40,635 nucleotides of DNA from a virus: positions 1 to 40,635 of IMG/VR virus record IMGVR_UViG_3300020000_000004. One strand, written 5' to 3'. Both the position numbers and the translations under genes were made by a program. Shown here in pieces: positions 28,448 through 36,043 of the stretch (positions are counted from its first letter, which is position 1; each line of letters opens with the position of its first letter). The notes below the pieces were generated by a model that was not told the DNA's origin, did no database searches, and worked only from the letters and a program-made list of their open reading frames with translations.

Positions 28448-28620
28448 GGCCCCTCGCTTGCATATCTCGTATTCAGAAAAGCAATAATGAATTCTTCTAG
28501 ATCATGCAAAGTGTCCGTGTCCTTAAAGTTTCTTTTCAGCATCGCTATTCCAAAGTCTCTTAAGATAATATGATAGAGAGTCTTGCCTTCTTTCCACTGG
28601 GCTACTTCCCAATTATTCAT
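28420..28620 (-). CDS. Small hypothetical protein
   Basis: A 66-residue protein whose start overlaps the stop of the upstream gene (ATGA). It begins MNNWEVAQWKEGKTLYHIIL and contains an acidic helix (TDTLHDLEEFIIAFLNTRY). Unknown family. Confidence 0.6.
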   Translation of the reverse strand: MNNWEVAQWKEGKTLYHIILRDFGIAMLKRNFKDTDTLHDLEEFIIAFLNTRYASEGPWKERLDND

Positions 28621-28934
28621 TTCGGTGGCTCCTTAGGTGGGGATGGGAGGGGGATCCAATGGGTAACTTTGGCATTAAAAAAAAGATCTGTTCTAAAAGA
28701 ACCACCTTCTATTCTTCTTTCTATTGCTGCATATCCTTCATATTTTTCAAACATTGTATTTTCCCCTCCATTCGAAATACACCAAGTTATTACATCGATT
28801 TGGATGTCAGGCAATCTGTCCTTAACACTTATCCATCCATCAGGCGCTTTAAACGTTTTCAGATCTATCACTTGGTTGCATTCTTCACATGTTGTGAATA
28901 GCCTTCGATGGCCTCTTTTTTGGCATTCGTTCAT
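28617..28934 (-). CDS. DUF551 protein 4 (best match to the family)
   Basis: A 105-residue protein. Residues 34 to the end are a clear DUF551 domain: WISVKDRLPDIQIDVITWC to VTHWIPLPSPPKEPPK. An N-terminal extension carries a Cys pair (TTCEECNQVID) that could bind metal. Its start overlaps the stop of the upstream gene. Function of DUF551 is unknown. Confidence 0.8.
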   Translation of the reverse strand: MNECQKRGHRRLFTTCEECNQVIDLKTFKAPDGWISVKDRLPDIQIDVITWCISNGGENTMFEKYEGYAAIERRIEGGSFRTDLFFNAKVTHWIPLPSPPKEPPK

Positions 28935-29113
28935 ATTTTAGCCCAGTGGGTTGGCGCACCTTGATATGTCGGCTCATCAAACTGAAGCGTAGCGCATTCA
29001 GCATTACCATAGATAATCACCTTTTGAATCGTACCATCGGGATAAAGCAACTTATATTTATTAGGTCTTTTTCCCCACGCTTCTTTATCTTCTAAGCTGA
29101 TCCATTCAGTCAT
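28931..29113 (-). CDS. DUF551-like small protein 5
   Basis: A 60-residue protein that keeps the N- and C-terminal hallmarks (MTEWISLEDKEAWGKR; YQGAPTHWAKI). The middle, KYKLLYPDGTIQKVIIYG, is beta-rich. It overlaps both neighbours by ATGA junctions. Confidence 0.65.
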   Translation of the reverse strand: MTEWISLEDKEAWGKRPNKYKLLYPDGTIQKVIIYGNAECATLQFDEPTYQGAPTHWAKI

Positions 29114-29349
29114 TTGGTATCATCCTTTTCCCCATGAATCTGCATAAAAACACCAGCAGCAGTATGTGCTTCTTTTTTAGCCTTGTCGTCTATGCTTTGA
29201 CTAACAACCTGATTAATATCAGTGGGGCGATATGAATGGAATCTTTGGGATCTTTGTAATGGGTATGGATTTGAAGGTTTTACATCCTTTCTTCTTCCAA
29301 AACATGAGCAGCAAGTCGATTTATCGGTTGATCCAATTTTAGATGCCAT
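29110..29349 (-). CDS. Cys-containing small hypothetical protein
   Basis: A 79-residue protein with GGAG 5 bases before its ATG. It has a Cys cluster (STDKSTCCSCFGRRKD) and a helical end (DDKAKKEAHTAAGVFMQIHG). Unknown; coupled to the DUF551-like gene downstream. Confidence 0.6.
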   Translation of the reverse strand: MASKIGSTDKSTCCSCFGRRKDVKPSNPYPLQRSQRFHSYRPTDINQVVSQSIDDKAKKEAHTAAGVFMQIHGEKDDTK

Positions 29350-29362
29350 TGTGTCTCCGAAT

Positions 29363-29662
29363 TTAAATTATTTCGCATGAACTTTTTGACGAGGAGTCGT
29401 ATTTCCATTCAATGACACCACCGGCAAATTCATTTTCAGAAATACTATATTTTGCTTCTATTTTAACACCTTTGCTATCAATCCATCCTACATCAGTAAA
29501 AGATCCCTTTATACACTCAAATTCATCAAAGTGTCTTTGGATCTTAAGAAGACAAACATAGCCTTTTTCTGGCGTGGCCTGCTTAAGAGATGTCCAGTCT
29601 TTGCCAACCTGATAATAATAATTGTAAAGGCTGTTGAAAGAATCAAAAATTATTGAGCTCAT
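29363..29662 (-). CDS. DUF551-like protein 6, first gene of the minus operon
   Basis: A 99-residue protein. After a helical start (FDSFNSLYNYYYQVGKDW) it has TSLKQATPEKGYVCLLKI and a closing AGGVIEWKY, a DUF551-like layout with a weaker end. It is divergent from the portal gene; its promoter would lie in 29663-29744. Confidence 0.6.
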   Translation of the reverse strand: MSSIIFDSFNSLYNYYYQVGKDWTSLKQATPEKGYVCLLKIQRHFDEFECIKGSFTDVGWIDSKGVKIEAKYSISENEFAGGVIEWKYDSSSKSSCEII

Positions 29663-29680
29663 GCGAATGCATCCTTATCT

Positions 29681-29709
29681 TTGAAAAGAAATTCTATATC
29701 GTTTAATGT
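29681..29709 (+). promoter_or_regulatory. Portal promoter sharing its leader with the fibre promoter
   Basis: TTGAAA (29681-29686), 17-base spacer, TAATGT (29704-29709). It is followed by AAAGTAAATTCTTTAA, nearly identical to the sequence after the promoter at 9552. Both genes also have a similar GGTCAA-type sequence before their ATG. Confidence 0.75.
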
Positions 29710-29744
29710 AAAGTAAATTCTTTAATCCATAGGTTTAGGTCAAA

Positions 29745-31787
29745 ATGACACTCTTTCCCCAACTTTCGGATAGCTATTATACAGGCCAAGACAATTCAAT
29801 CCTAAAGTTAATGGATTATACATATGCCAAAAACATCACAATTAATCAATCTTTTTGGTCAGAAGCGGAAATGGATCAGCGATTTAGAGCTGGCGATCAA
29901 TCCATGTGGAATGACATTTATGGCAACATTCCTGCATTTCGACGCAGATCTTTCAATTTCAATCGAATTCGTCGCATAACGAATATGATCACAGGGCATC
30001 AAAGGCAGCATCGCAAGTCGACTATCTGCACTCCTGTTGAGAATTCTGATCAACAAACGTCTGATCAATTTAGCAAAATCCTTCTTTGGGATGATCAAAA
30101 GAATCATGTATTGGAAACGATTTCAGACGCATTTGATGGGGCGATTGTCACAGGCATGAATTTGCTTTCGGTCTGGATGGATTATCGAAATGATCCAGTC
30201 AATGGTGATATTGCAGTTGATAACGTCGCGTTCAATGGCTATCTCATTGATCCCTATTTCAAGAAGATGGACTTATCTGATTGTAATAATATTTGGACGC
30301 GCAAATACTTATCTCGAAATCAGGTGAAATCGCTGCTTCCTGGTAGAGAATCTGAAATCCTGGATATGAAGGGATGGGGCAATCGTGATGGTAAATTTCA
30401 GTTTATGCCTGAATCTTACAATTATGGAATGCAGGATCTATTAACCTATGACGAATTTTGGTACTTAGATTCAAGGAAACAAAAGCTGCTTTGCGATGTG
30501 CAAACAGGCGAAACGATGGAATGGAGAGGACAAGATGAAGACCTTAATGACTTTATGCGGGCGTATCCACAAATACACACTCTCGATCAAGAAATCCAAA
30601 CCGTCAAGCTTGCCATTGTGGTACAGGGCAAAGTTATGTATAATGGCCCTAATCCTCTTGGTATCGATCGTTATCCTTTTGTTCCGGTTTGGGCTTATTA
30701 CGAGCCCCAAATGGCTGACTTTCCTTGGAGAATCCAAGGTGTGGTCCGAGGTCTCAGAGATGCCCAATATCTTTATAACCGTCGGCGAATAATTGAATTA
30801 GACATTCTAGAATCTCAAATGACATCTGGCTTCATGTATAAGGAGAACGCTTTAGTCAATCCTAAAGATGTCTTCTTGCAAGGTCAAGGTAGAGGGCTTG
30901 CTCTTAAAGCTAATGCTCAGCCAGGCGTTGATGTTATCAGAATTGAACCGCCTCAAATCCCTCCTTCGATGATTCAACTCTCAGAATTACTCGGCAAAGA
31001 AGTTCAAGAGATATCAGGTGTTTCAGAAGAACTGCTCGGTATGGCTCAAGATGATAAAGCAGGCATTCTTTCTATGCTGCGTCAAGGCGCTAATTTGACT
31101 ACACTTCAGGGTCTTTTCGACAATTTAGACTACGCTCAAAAGATGCTTGGCGACATACGAATATCACTTGTTCAGGCTAATTGGACTCCAGGAAAAGTTC
31201 AGCGCGTTATAGGAGAAGAGCCTTCACAGCAGTTTTATAATCGAGCCTTTGGTAAGTACAAAAGTATCGTCGAAGATGGTTTGAATACCTCGACTCAAAG
31301 ACAAATGCAATTTGCTCAATTATTACAGCTTAGAGAACTTGGCATACCTGTTCCTGCTGAGATATTGGTTGAATCTTCAACATTGCAAAATAAGGAGAAA
31401 CTCACAAATGCCCTTACTCAACAAGAGCAGCAAGCGTCACAAGCAGCACAAATGCAACAGCAAACCCAAATTGAACTTCTTAAGGCACAAATCGAAGACC
31501 TGCATGCTAGAGCCGTCGCAAATCAGGGACTTGGCCACGAACGTGCAAGCCGTATTCAAGAGAACCAGGCTTTGGCAGTTGAACGAAGAGCCGCAGCCCA
31601 TAAAGATATGGAAGAGGCTGAACTTAGTAAGGTTAAAGCCGTCAAAGAACTCACTACAATTGATTTGGAACAACTTCATAAAGCAGTTGAGATTTTGAAA
31701 TTGATCACTGAAAAGCCTGAAGAGAAACAAACAGCCGCCCCCGAAAGGAAAAAACCAAGAGCGACTGCCAAAAAAACCGCTGCCTAG
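29745..31787 (+). CDS. Portal protein (P22-like)
   Basis: A 680-residue portal, the dodecameric ring at the packaging vertex. The N-terminal region has the P22-like NMITGHQRQHRKSTICTP and DAFDGAIVTGMNLLSVWMDY. The middle has PYFKKMDLSDCNNIWTRKYL, RYPFVPVWAYYEPQMADFPW, GVVRGLRDAQYLYNRRRI and SGVSEELLGMAQDDKAGIL. The last about 120 residues are a Gln/Ala-rich coiled coil (QEQQASQAAQMQQQTQIELL) with a basic tail (ERKKPRATAKKTAA), like the barrel extension of podovirus portals. It is unusually separated from terminase by the reverse operon at 27645-29662. Confidence 0.92.
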   Translation: MTLFPQLSDSYYTGQDNSILKLMDYTYAKNITINQSFWSEAEMDQRFRAGDQSMWNDIYGNIPAFRRRSFNFNRIRRITNMITGHQRQHRKSTICTPVENSDQQTSDQFSKILLWDDQKNHVLETISDAFDGAIVTGMNLLSVWMDYRNDPVNGDIAVDNVAFNGYLIDPYFKKMDLSDCNNIWTRKYLSRNQVKSLLPGRESEILDMKGWGNRDGKFQFMPESYNYGMQDLLTYDEFWYLDSRKQKLLCDVQTGETMEWRGQDEDLNDFMRAYPQIHTLDQEIQTVKLAIVVQGKVMYNGPNPLGIDRYPFVPVWAYYEPQMADFPWRIQGVVRGLRDAQYLYNRRRIIELDILESQMTSGFMYKENALVNPKDVFLQGQGRGLALKANAQPGVDVIRIEPPQIPPSMIQLSELLGKEVQEISGVSEELLGMAQDDKAGILSMLRQGANLTTLQGLFDNLDYAQKMLGDIRISLVQANWTPGKVQRVIGEEPSQQFYNRAFGKYKSIVEDGLNTSTQRQMQFAQLLQLRELGIPVPAEILVESSTLQNKEKLTNALTQQEQQASQAAQMQQQTQIELLKAQIEDLHARAVANQGLGHERASRIQENQALAVERRAAAHKDMEEAELSKVKAVKELTTIDLEQLHKAVEILKLITEKPEEKQTAAPERKKPRATAKKTAA

Positions 31788-32716
31788 AAGCGGAAACCAA
31801 AAGAGAGACGAGAGCCTAGGAGGTGCATTCTTTTACCATTTGGGATTTGCATATAGTAAGGCTCTAACTGGATTTCCCAGTTCTTAGTCTCACCTAAGTG
31901 CCAAATAAATGGCATGCCAACTTCCAACATCCAACTCGCGTCTTTAAATGAAACTGTTTTAGCCTCTAGTTTTGCTATGACAGTCTCTGGATTTGGCAAT
32001 TGCGGGACTTCAGGAATGGGCTGCATAATAACGTTATCTTTATCTACCTGTAACTTCCCATTGACAAGAATAAGCTTATTTCCCATCTTATCTTGCATTT
32101 TTACTTTATTAGTATTAATTATGACTGGATGAGGCTTCTTTTTTTTTGCCTTAACCACAGAAGTTCTTTTCTCCTGAATACTTCGGTATGCTTTAACATT
32201 CAGGCCCATTTCAAATATTTCGCCAAATTGGTGGAGATATTTTGCTCCTGCTGTTGCATAATTCCAATCTCGAATTTTTCCTTCTTTTTTCTCAAACTTA
32301 AAGACAGAAAATCCAATTCCACCATAAGGAATAAGCTGATCGTTTTTAGTAAATGAGTGATTATATCCCATTCTCAATTCGCCATTAATGAAATAATTTA
32401 ATGTATGGTGACTATCTGCGTCATAATTGTAAAATGGTGTTAGTTTTACATCGGCCCCCACATAGGTTGAGTTTGGCATAATTCTTTCATATCCAAGATT
32501 CATAAACCCAAAATTTAAACGATGTTCATGAGGCTCTTTAGCTATTGGCTGTAAATCGCCAGAGCAAATAGAAGGCTCGTCTTTGATTCTAGCATAAGAA
32601 GCTGCTGGTGCTGGTCTTCCATCGGGCAATTTTTGCGGTGGTTGACAAGCACCATTATCAGCTAACAAAATCAGGGGAAATAAAATAACGATATTTGACA
32701 AAACGAATTTTTTCAT
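31784..32716 (-). CDS. Outer-membrane beta-barrel protein, phage-encoded
   Basis: A 310-residue protein. The ATG at 32716 has AGGAG 6 bases upstream; the longer frame to 32755 is rejected. It has a signal peptide (MKKFVLSNIVILFPLILLAD), alternating amphipathic strands (HRLNFGFMNLGYERIMP, YFINGELRMGYNHSF, WNYATAGAKYLHQFGEIFEM), and a basic insert near residue 200 (VKAKKKKPHPV). The C-terminus SRLSFGFRF ends in Phe, the signature recognised by BAM for outer-membrane insertion. It likely changes the host surface (exclusion, receptor masking or virulence). Its stop overlaps the portal end. Confidence 0.75.
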   Translation of the reverse strand: MKKFVLSNIVILFPLILLADNGACQPPQKLPDGRPAPAASYARIKDEPSICSGDLQPIAKEPHEHRLNFGFMNLGYERIMPNSTYVGADVKLTPFYNYDADSHHTLNYFINGELRMGYNHSFTKNDQLIPYGGIGFSVFKFEKKEGKIRDWNYATAGAKYLHQFGEIFEMGLNVKAYRSIQEKRTSVVKAKKKKPHPVIINTNKVKMQDKMGNKLILVNGKLQVDKDNVIMQPIPEVPQLPNPETVIAKLEAKTVSFKDASWMLEVGMPFIWHLGETKNWEIQLEPYYMQIPNGKRMHLLGSRLSFGFRF

Positions 32717-32805
32717 AGCTCTCCTTTTGAGGTTAGAATTCAAAAATAACAACATAGCTTATTGCCATTTCCAAAAAAAGACTAAAAATATTTTTATATA
32801 TATAG

Positions 32806-32811
32806 TATAGT
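32806..32811 (+). promoter_or_regulatory. -10 element before the 32847 gene
   Basis: TATAGT lies in a very A/T-rich stretch with alternating TA, 36 bases before the ATG. No good -35 is visible. Confidence 0.35.
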
Positions 32812-32846
32812 GAGGTTCAAGAACACCATACACAGGAGATTGTCAT

Positions 32847-33062
32847 ATGGGTAAAGCACAAATGCACGGAGAGTCAGAAAAAGAAGGGAAAGCTTGGGGC
32901 CATGGCAAATTTGCTAATATGCCAACCGAAGTTAAAATGGACACCTATTCTAAAGCTGTTGAATATGGTCCAACCGTAGAAAATGACACGATGACACGTA
33001 TTGATGAAGAGAACAAACGATCAGATGGTCGCGCTCGTAGTCATATGTCTAATCAACACTAG
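32847..33062 (+). CDS. FANMP-motif small protein A
   Basis: A 71-residue hydrophilic protein with AGGAG 7 bases before its ATG. It starts MGKAQMHGESEKEGKAWGHG, continues with KFANMPTEVKMDTYSKAVEY and ends in a charged tail. The FANMP[TS]E motif recurs in the next gene, so they are paralogues. Unknown function; possibly a minor head component. Confidence 0.65.
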   Translation: MGKAQMHGESEKEGKAWGHGKFANMPTEVKMDTYSKAVEYGPTVENDTMTRIDEENKRSDGRARSHMSNQH

Positions 33063-33070
33063 GAGTTTTT

Positions 33071-33352
33071 GTGGCTAAAGGTCGTAATGGTTCTGTTAAG
33101 CGCTACAACGTGGAAAAAAATCATAAGGAATTTGGGGTTACCAAAAACTATGATTTTGAGAAGCAGATGGAGCCTGATAAAAGAATGGGTGACGAAAGCT
33201 TTGCTAACATGCCCTCAGAGCCCATGATCAAGAATTTCTCACGTTCACATAATAAAAGAAGTGGCGTGATTAATGATTTTTCTTGCGGTTTAGAAGAAGA
33301 ATCGGGCATTCATGAGAACAAATGGTATAAAAACGATCAAGAGTTCCCCTAA
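33071..33352 (+). CDS. FANMP-motif small protein B (GTG start)
   Basis: A 93-residue hydrophilic protein. The GTG at 33071 has AGGAG 6 bases upstream. The basic start (MAKGRNGSVKRYNVEKNH) is followed by GDESFANMPSEPMIKNFSRS, sharing the core motif of the preceding gene. Unknown function. Confidence 0.65.
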   Translation: MAKGRNGSVKRYNVEKNHKEFGVTKNYDFEKQMEPDKRMGDESFANMPSEPMIKNFSRSHNKRSGVINDFSCGLEEESGIHENKWYKNDQEFP

Positions 33353-33353
33353 T

Positions 33354-33488
33354 ATGGCGATGATTAGACCCAAAGGGAAAGCTGGAAAGATTGCTGCAAC
33401 CGTGCTTAAGAATAAGGGCGTTGAAGTACCAGGATCTGGCGGAAAAAAACAGAAAGTTAAAGACCAAATACCCTTTTTACAACATTAG
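33354..33488 (+). CDS. 44-residue basic protein
   Basis: ATG 1 base after the previous stop. The product is strongly basic with MAMIRPKGKAGKIAATVLKN and SGGKKQKVKDQIPF. It resembles small head-cluster proteins of the PLKKG type in composition only. Possibly nucleic-acid binding. Confidence 0.55.
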   Translation: MAMIRPKGKAGKIAATVLKNKGVEVPGSGGKKQKVKDQIPFLQH

Positions 33489-33494
33489 GTTGAT

Positions 33495-33629
33495 ATGGAT
33501 AAACAAATTCGCAAGATTGAAAAAAAGGTAAAAGGAACTGAAAAGAGCCTGAAATCTTTAGAGAAGATGGATAAGAAAAGAGATAAGGTCTGCGACTATG
33601 GGGCCAAAATGATGAAGAAAAAGAAATGA
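33495..33629 (+). CDS. 44-residue lysine-rich coiled coil
   Basis: It starts 6 bases after the previous stop, inside a run of closely packed small genes. The product is a charged helix (MDKQIRKIEKKVKGTEKSLK) ending KMMKKKK. The stop overlaps the next start (ATGA). Unknown. Confidence 0.55.
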   Translation: MDKQIRKIEKKVKGTEKSLKSLEKMDKKRDKVCDYGAKMMKKKK

Positions 33630-33805
33630 CTTCCATATATGGACTTACCGAACAAGAATATCAAAATATTGAATGTGAGCTGACTTCTCTTTGTTTGAGA
33701 GGGATTTCTTTGGATGAAGATTCGCCAGATCATGAAGAGATTCAAAAAGCAATCACTGAATGGCATAAGAAATATGACCATATTTTTGATGGTAAGAACG
33801 AATGA
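33626..33805 (+). CDS. 59-residue acidic small protein
   Basis: Overlapping ATGA start. It has TEQEYQNIECELTSLCLRGI and DHEEIQKAITEWHKKYDHIF. The previous gene end supplies an A/G-rich upstream sequence. Unknown; coupled to both neighbours. Confidence 0.55.
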   Translation: MTSIYGLTEQEYQNIECELTSLCLRGISLDEDSPDHEEIQKAITEWHKKYDHIFDGKNE

Positions 33806-33972
33806 CCACTTCTTGGGAAGGTGCCAAACAATCTCTTCTTTTGCATCCAGAGTTTAGGGAATATGAATCAATTGCTAAGGAAATTAGAGAAAAAAAAGCC
33901 AGTCAGCTAGGAATGTCTCTTGAAGAATATGATGATAAGCTTCACTGGGGCTTCTCAGAATTTTATGACTAA
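33802..33972 (+). CDS. 56-residue small protein
   Basis: Overlapping ATGA start. The product is helical with LLLHPEFREYESIAKEIREK and LGMSLEEYDDKLHWGFSEF. It lies 12 bases before the second barrel gene, so they probably share one transcript. Confidence 0.55.
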   Translation: MTTSWEGAKQSLLLHPEFREYESIAKEIREKKASQLGMSLEEYDDKLHWGFSEFYD

Positions 33973-33984
33973 TATAGGAATATC

Positions 33985-34902
33985 ATGAAAAAAACATTTG
34001 TTATCGGGATCTTAAGTCTACTTTCGCTTTCTGCTGATTATCATGAGCCATCCGTTGGATTTAACATTGATGCTCGTTATCCATTTTCAATGCCTAAAAT
34101 CAGTTTAAACCTTGAACATCAGTCTACTTTAGAGCTTGATGATGATAACATAATTATTTTACATGCTTTAACTCATCCCTATTCGCATAAAGTGTTCCAT
34201 CATGAGCTAGGAGTCGGCTATCGCAAGTTCTACGATAATTTCGGCTTTGGAAGCAATTTCGTCTATGGCAATCACAATTCCTGGGGATTTTTCAATCATC
34301 AACTGATTCCTGGTGTAGAGATCTTTTATGATCATTTCACTCTGGTTTATAATAGATACATCCCAGTTAAAACTAGCGTAGAATTCGAAGATAATAAATA
34401 CTTGTTTCATGATGTATCTGAAATCTGCTTATCTTATCGGCCTTCGAAAAAATACGAATTTAGTGTTACTACGAATTTCAACCATCAAACAAAGCGAGTT
34501 GGGTATGGTGGAACAGTTAGCGCATTTCTTTTTGACAACATCAAGCTTTCTGTAACCCCTTATTGTGAACCTCAAGTTCGAAGTGGTATTGCCTTTTCAA
34601 TCGGCTATCATTTTGGTGGCGTCACGAAATTGATCAATCAGAAATTAACCAAGTCCCATCGTTTCTTCTACACTTCTGAGAAAAAAGAAGTTGAGAAGTT
34701 TATAGATAAATCTGTTGGGTATCTTATGCCAACACATGCTCCTGTTGTTTTAACACCCGTTCAATTTGATCCTGATAATTTCGTGATAGAGAATCCACCT
34801 GAACCAGTCGTTGAAGAAAAGCCAAAAGACAAACCTAAAGATCCTACTAAAAGCTGGTGGGAATGGGTTGTCACTCCTCCTCAAACGAAGCCTAAGGCTT
34901 GA
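33985..34902 (+). CDS. Inverse-autotransporter-like beta-barrel protein
   Basis: A 305-residue protein with a short signal peptide (MKKTFVIGILSLLSLSA). The barrel part has GVGYRKFYDNFGFGSNFVYG, FFNHQLIPGVEIFYDHF and LVYNRYIPVKTSVEF. These resemble the inverse autotransporter (intimin/invasin) beta-domain pattern of paired Gly-Tyr strands. Further strands (SGIAFSIGYHFGG) close the barrel at about residue 212. A helix and a Pro/Lys-rich tail (PKDKPKDPTKSWWEWVV) follow. No Ig-like passenger is present. Assignment is by pattern; a surface or exclusion function is inferred. Confidence 0.65.
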   Translation: MKKTFVIGILSLLSLSADYHEPSVGFNIDARYPFSMPKISLNLEHQSTLELDDDNIIILHALTHPYSHKVFHHELGVGYRKFYDNFGFGSNFVYGNHNSWGFFNHQLIPGVEIFYDHFTLVYNRYIPVKTSVEFEDNKYLFHDVSEICLSYRPSKKYEFSVTTNFNHQTKRVGYGGTVSAFLFDNIKLSVTPYCEPQVRSGIAFSIGYHFGGVTKLINQKLTKSHRFFYTSEKKEVEKFIDKSVGYLMPTHAPVVLTPVQFDPDNFVIENPPEPVVEEKPKDKPKDPTKSWWEWVVTPPQTKPKA

Positions 34903-34933
34903 TTTTAAAATAATTTATTGATAACTAGAGGTG

Positions 34934-35461
34934 ATGGTAATACATCGCCTCGAAAAAAATCTTGTAGTCTCTCGTGATAAAATCAAAAAAAATCCCGCCA
35001 AGCTTGGACAGGCTGTCTATGATATTTTATCTAAAGAAAATCAGCCGATCCAGACTGTAGAAGAAACTGTTGCGTCGATGACTCCGAAGTATTTCGAAGA
35101 GCTCATGAAAGCGGTTGATGAGGGTTGTAAGAGGTTTGATCCTCCCTTTTATATCATTGTTCAAAGGAAGAAAGAGACAATCGCAGGGATGGTGAGCAAT
35201 GTCCTACATCATAAATACATCACACGTCAGACAAGACCACAGGCTTCTTTTCTACGATATGAATGGCCAAACGCTGATCATGATCTTTACGAAGTGGATA
35301 ACAATAAGGGCACAATGACTTTAGTCTATACACTTCCTAGTGCACAAGACGCAAAGACAATTCTGAAGAATGCTGATTGCTATGATCCCAAGCTTGTCGA
35401 ATGGATCGTGGCCTATAATCGAGGTGTTCTAGATCACAAAGAAGTTGACCCTGATAATTAG
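34934..35461 (+). CDS. Hypothetical protein before the scaffold region
   Basis: A 175-residue protein; start at 34934 (or GTG 34931) is uncertain because the GAGG is very close. It has KNPAKLGQAVYDILSKENQP, PKYFEELMKAVDEGCKRFDP, and a beta-rich PFYIIVQRKKETIAGMVSNV with LHHKYITRQTRPQASF. It is often the sort of gene found before scaffolds in podoviruses, but I name no family. Its last 125 bases overlap a convergent gene. Confidence 0.7.
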   Translation: MVIHRLEKNLVVSRDKIKKNPAKLGQAVYDILSKENQPIQTVEETVASMTPKYFEELMKAVDEGCKRFDPPFYIIVQRKKETIAGMVSNVLHHKYITRQTRPQASFLRYEWPNADHDLYEVDNNKGTMTLVYTLPSAQDAKTILKNADCYDPKLVEWIVAYNRGVLDHKEVDPDN

Positions 35462-35603
35462 CCCAGGCTGTAACTTCAAAGTCCCTATCTCCAAGACCGA
35501 ACGAATCGTTTTGGAATAGTCTAACTATAGGTCTTTTCCCAGGTATTTTTACCCAGACTAAAGATCCGTTTTCTGGCAGTTCATCTAAATAGTTCCAGTT
35601 CAT
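35337..35603 (-). CDS. DUF551-like protein 7 with an antisense-overlapping tail
   Basis: An 88-residue protein; its ATG overlaps the upstream stop (ATGA). Residues 1-48 follow the DUF551-like layout (MNWNYLDELPENGSLVWVKI to EVTAWANY). The remaining 40 residues are encoded opposite the end of the 34934 gene. They may be a chance extension after loss of a stop. Confidence 0.55.
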   Translation of the reverse strand: MNWNYLDELPENGSLVWVKIPGKRPIVRLFQNDSFGLGDRDFEVTAWANYQGQLLCDLEHLDYRPRSIRQAWDHSNQHSSELSLRLVH

Positions 35604-35935
35604 AAAAACCTCATTCCCATTTTTATTTTTATTCCAATGGTATGCATATCTCCTGGGTGGTTTGTCATTTTTGGCTTTAAAACCAATTCTTGTTCCATCG
35701 GAAAATATTCATAATTCCTTTTCTCATATTTATGTTCCTCAAAGCGACGTGTGAAACAATAAAAATCTCTCCATTTCACAAGATGTTTCATTGATTCATA
35801 AAGATCTTCTAAATCTATAAACGGAAGCCAATACCCATATTGATCACTAATCCAATCCGAATTGGGATCGTCTGGAATTCCAAAAATTTTATCTAAATCT
35901 TTCAAAGCTTTTTTCCAGTATTCTTCATTTTCCAT
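35600..35935 (-). CDS. Hypothetical acidic protein
   Basis: A 111-residue protein starting MENEEYWKKALKDLDKIFG and containing YGYWLPFIDLEDLYESMKHL and a basic C-terminus (GIKIKMGMRFL). GAGGT lies 7 bases before the start. It forms a two-gene minus unit with the DUF551-like gene. Unknown. Confidence 0.65.
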   Translation of the reverse strand: MENEEYWKKALKDLDKIFGIPDDPNSDWISDQYGYWLPFIDLEDLYESMKHLVKWRDFYCFTRRFEEHKYEKRNYEYFPMEQELVLKPKMTNHPGDMHTIGIKIKMGMRFL

Positions 35936-35994
35936 AATTACCTCTTAGCAATCTTAAACAATTCTCCTCATTCCGTTCTATATATAAAAATAAT

Positions 35995-36023
35995 TTGACA
36001 TCTTATTGCCCAATGCATCAAAT
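35995..36023 (+). promoter_or_regulatory. Scaffold-capsid promoter
   Basis: A consensus TTGACA (35995-36000), 17-base spacer, TCAAAT (36018-36023), preceded by an A/T-rich tract (AAAAATAAT) that could act as an UP element. The leader of about 105 bases before the scaffold start is structured. Confidence 0.65.
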
Positions 36024-36043
36024 TAAAATTTGAAGTTGATAGT

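Noticed and set aside
34907-34922. Promoter at the TTGATA-like box before the 34934 gene
   Set aside because: An AAAATAATTT tract followed by TTGATA resembles an UP element plus -35 box, but the ATG follows within 12 bases, leaving no room for a -10.
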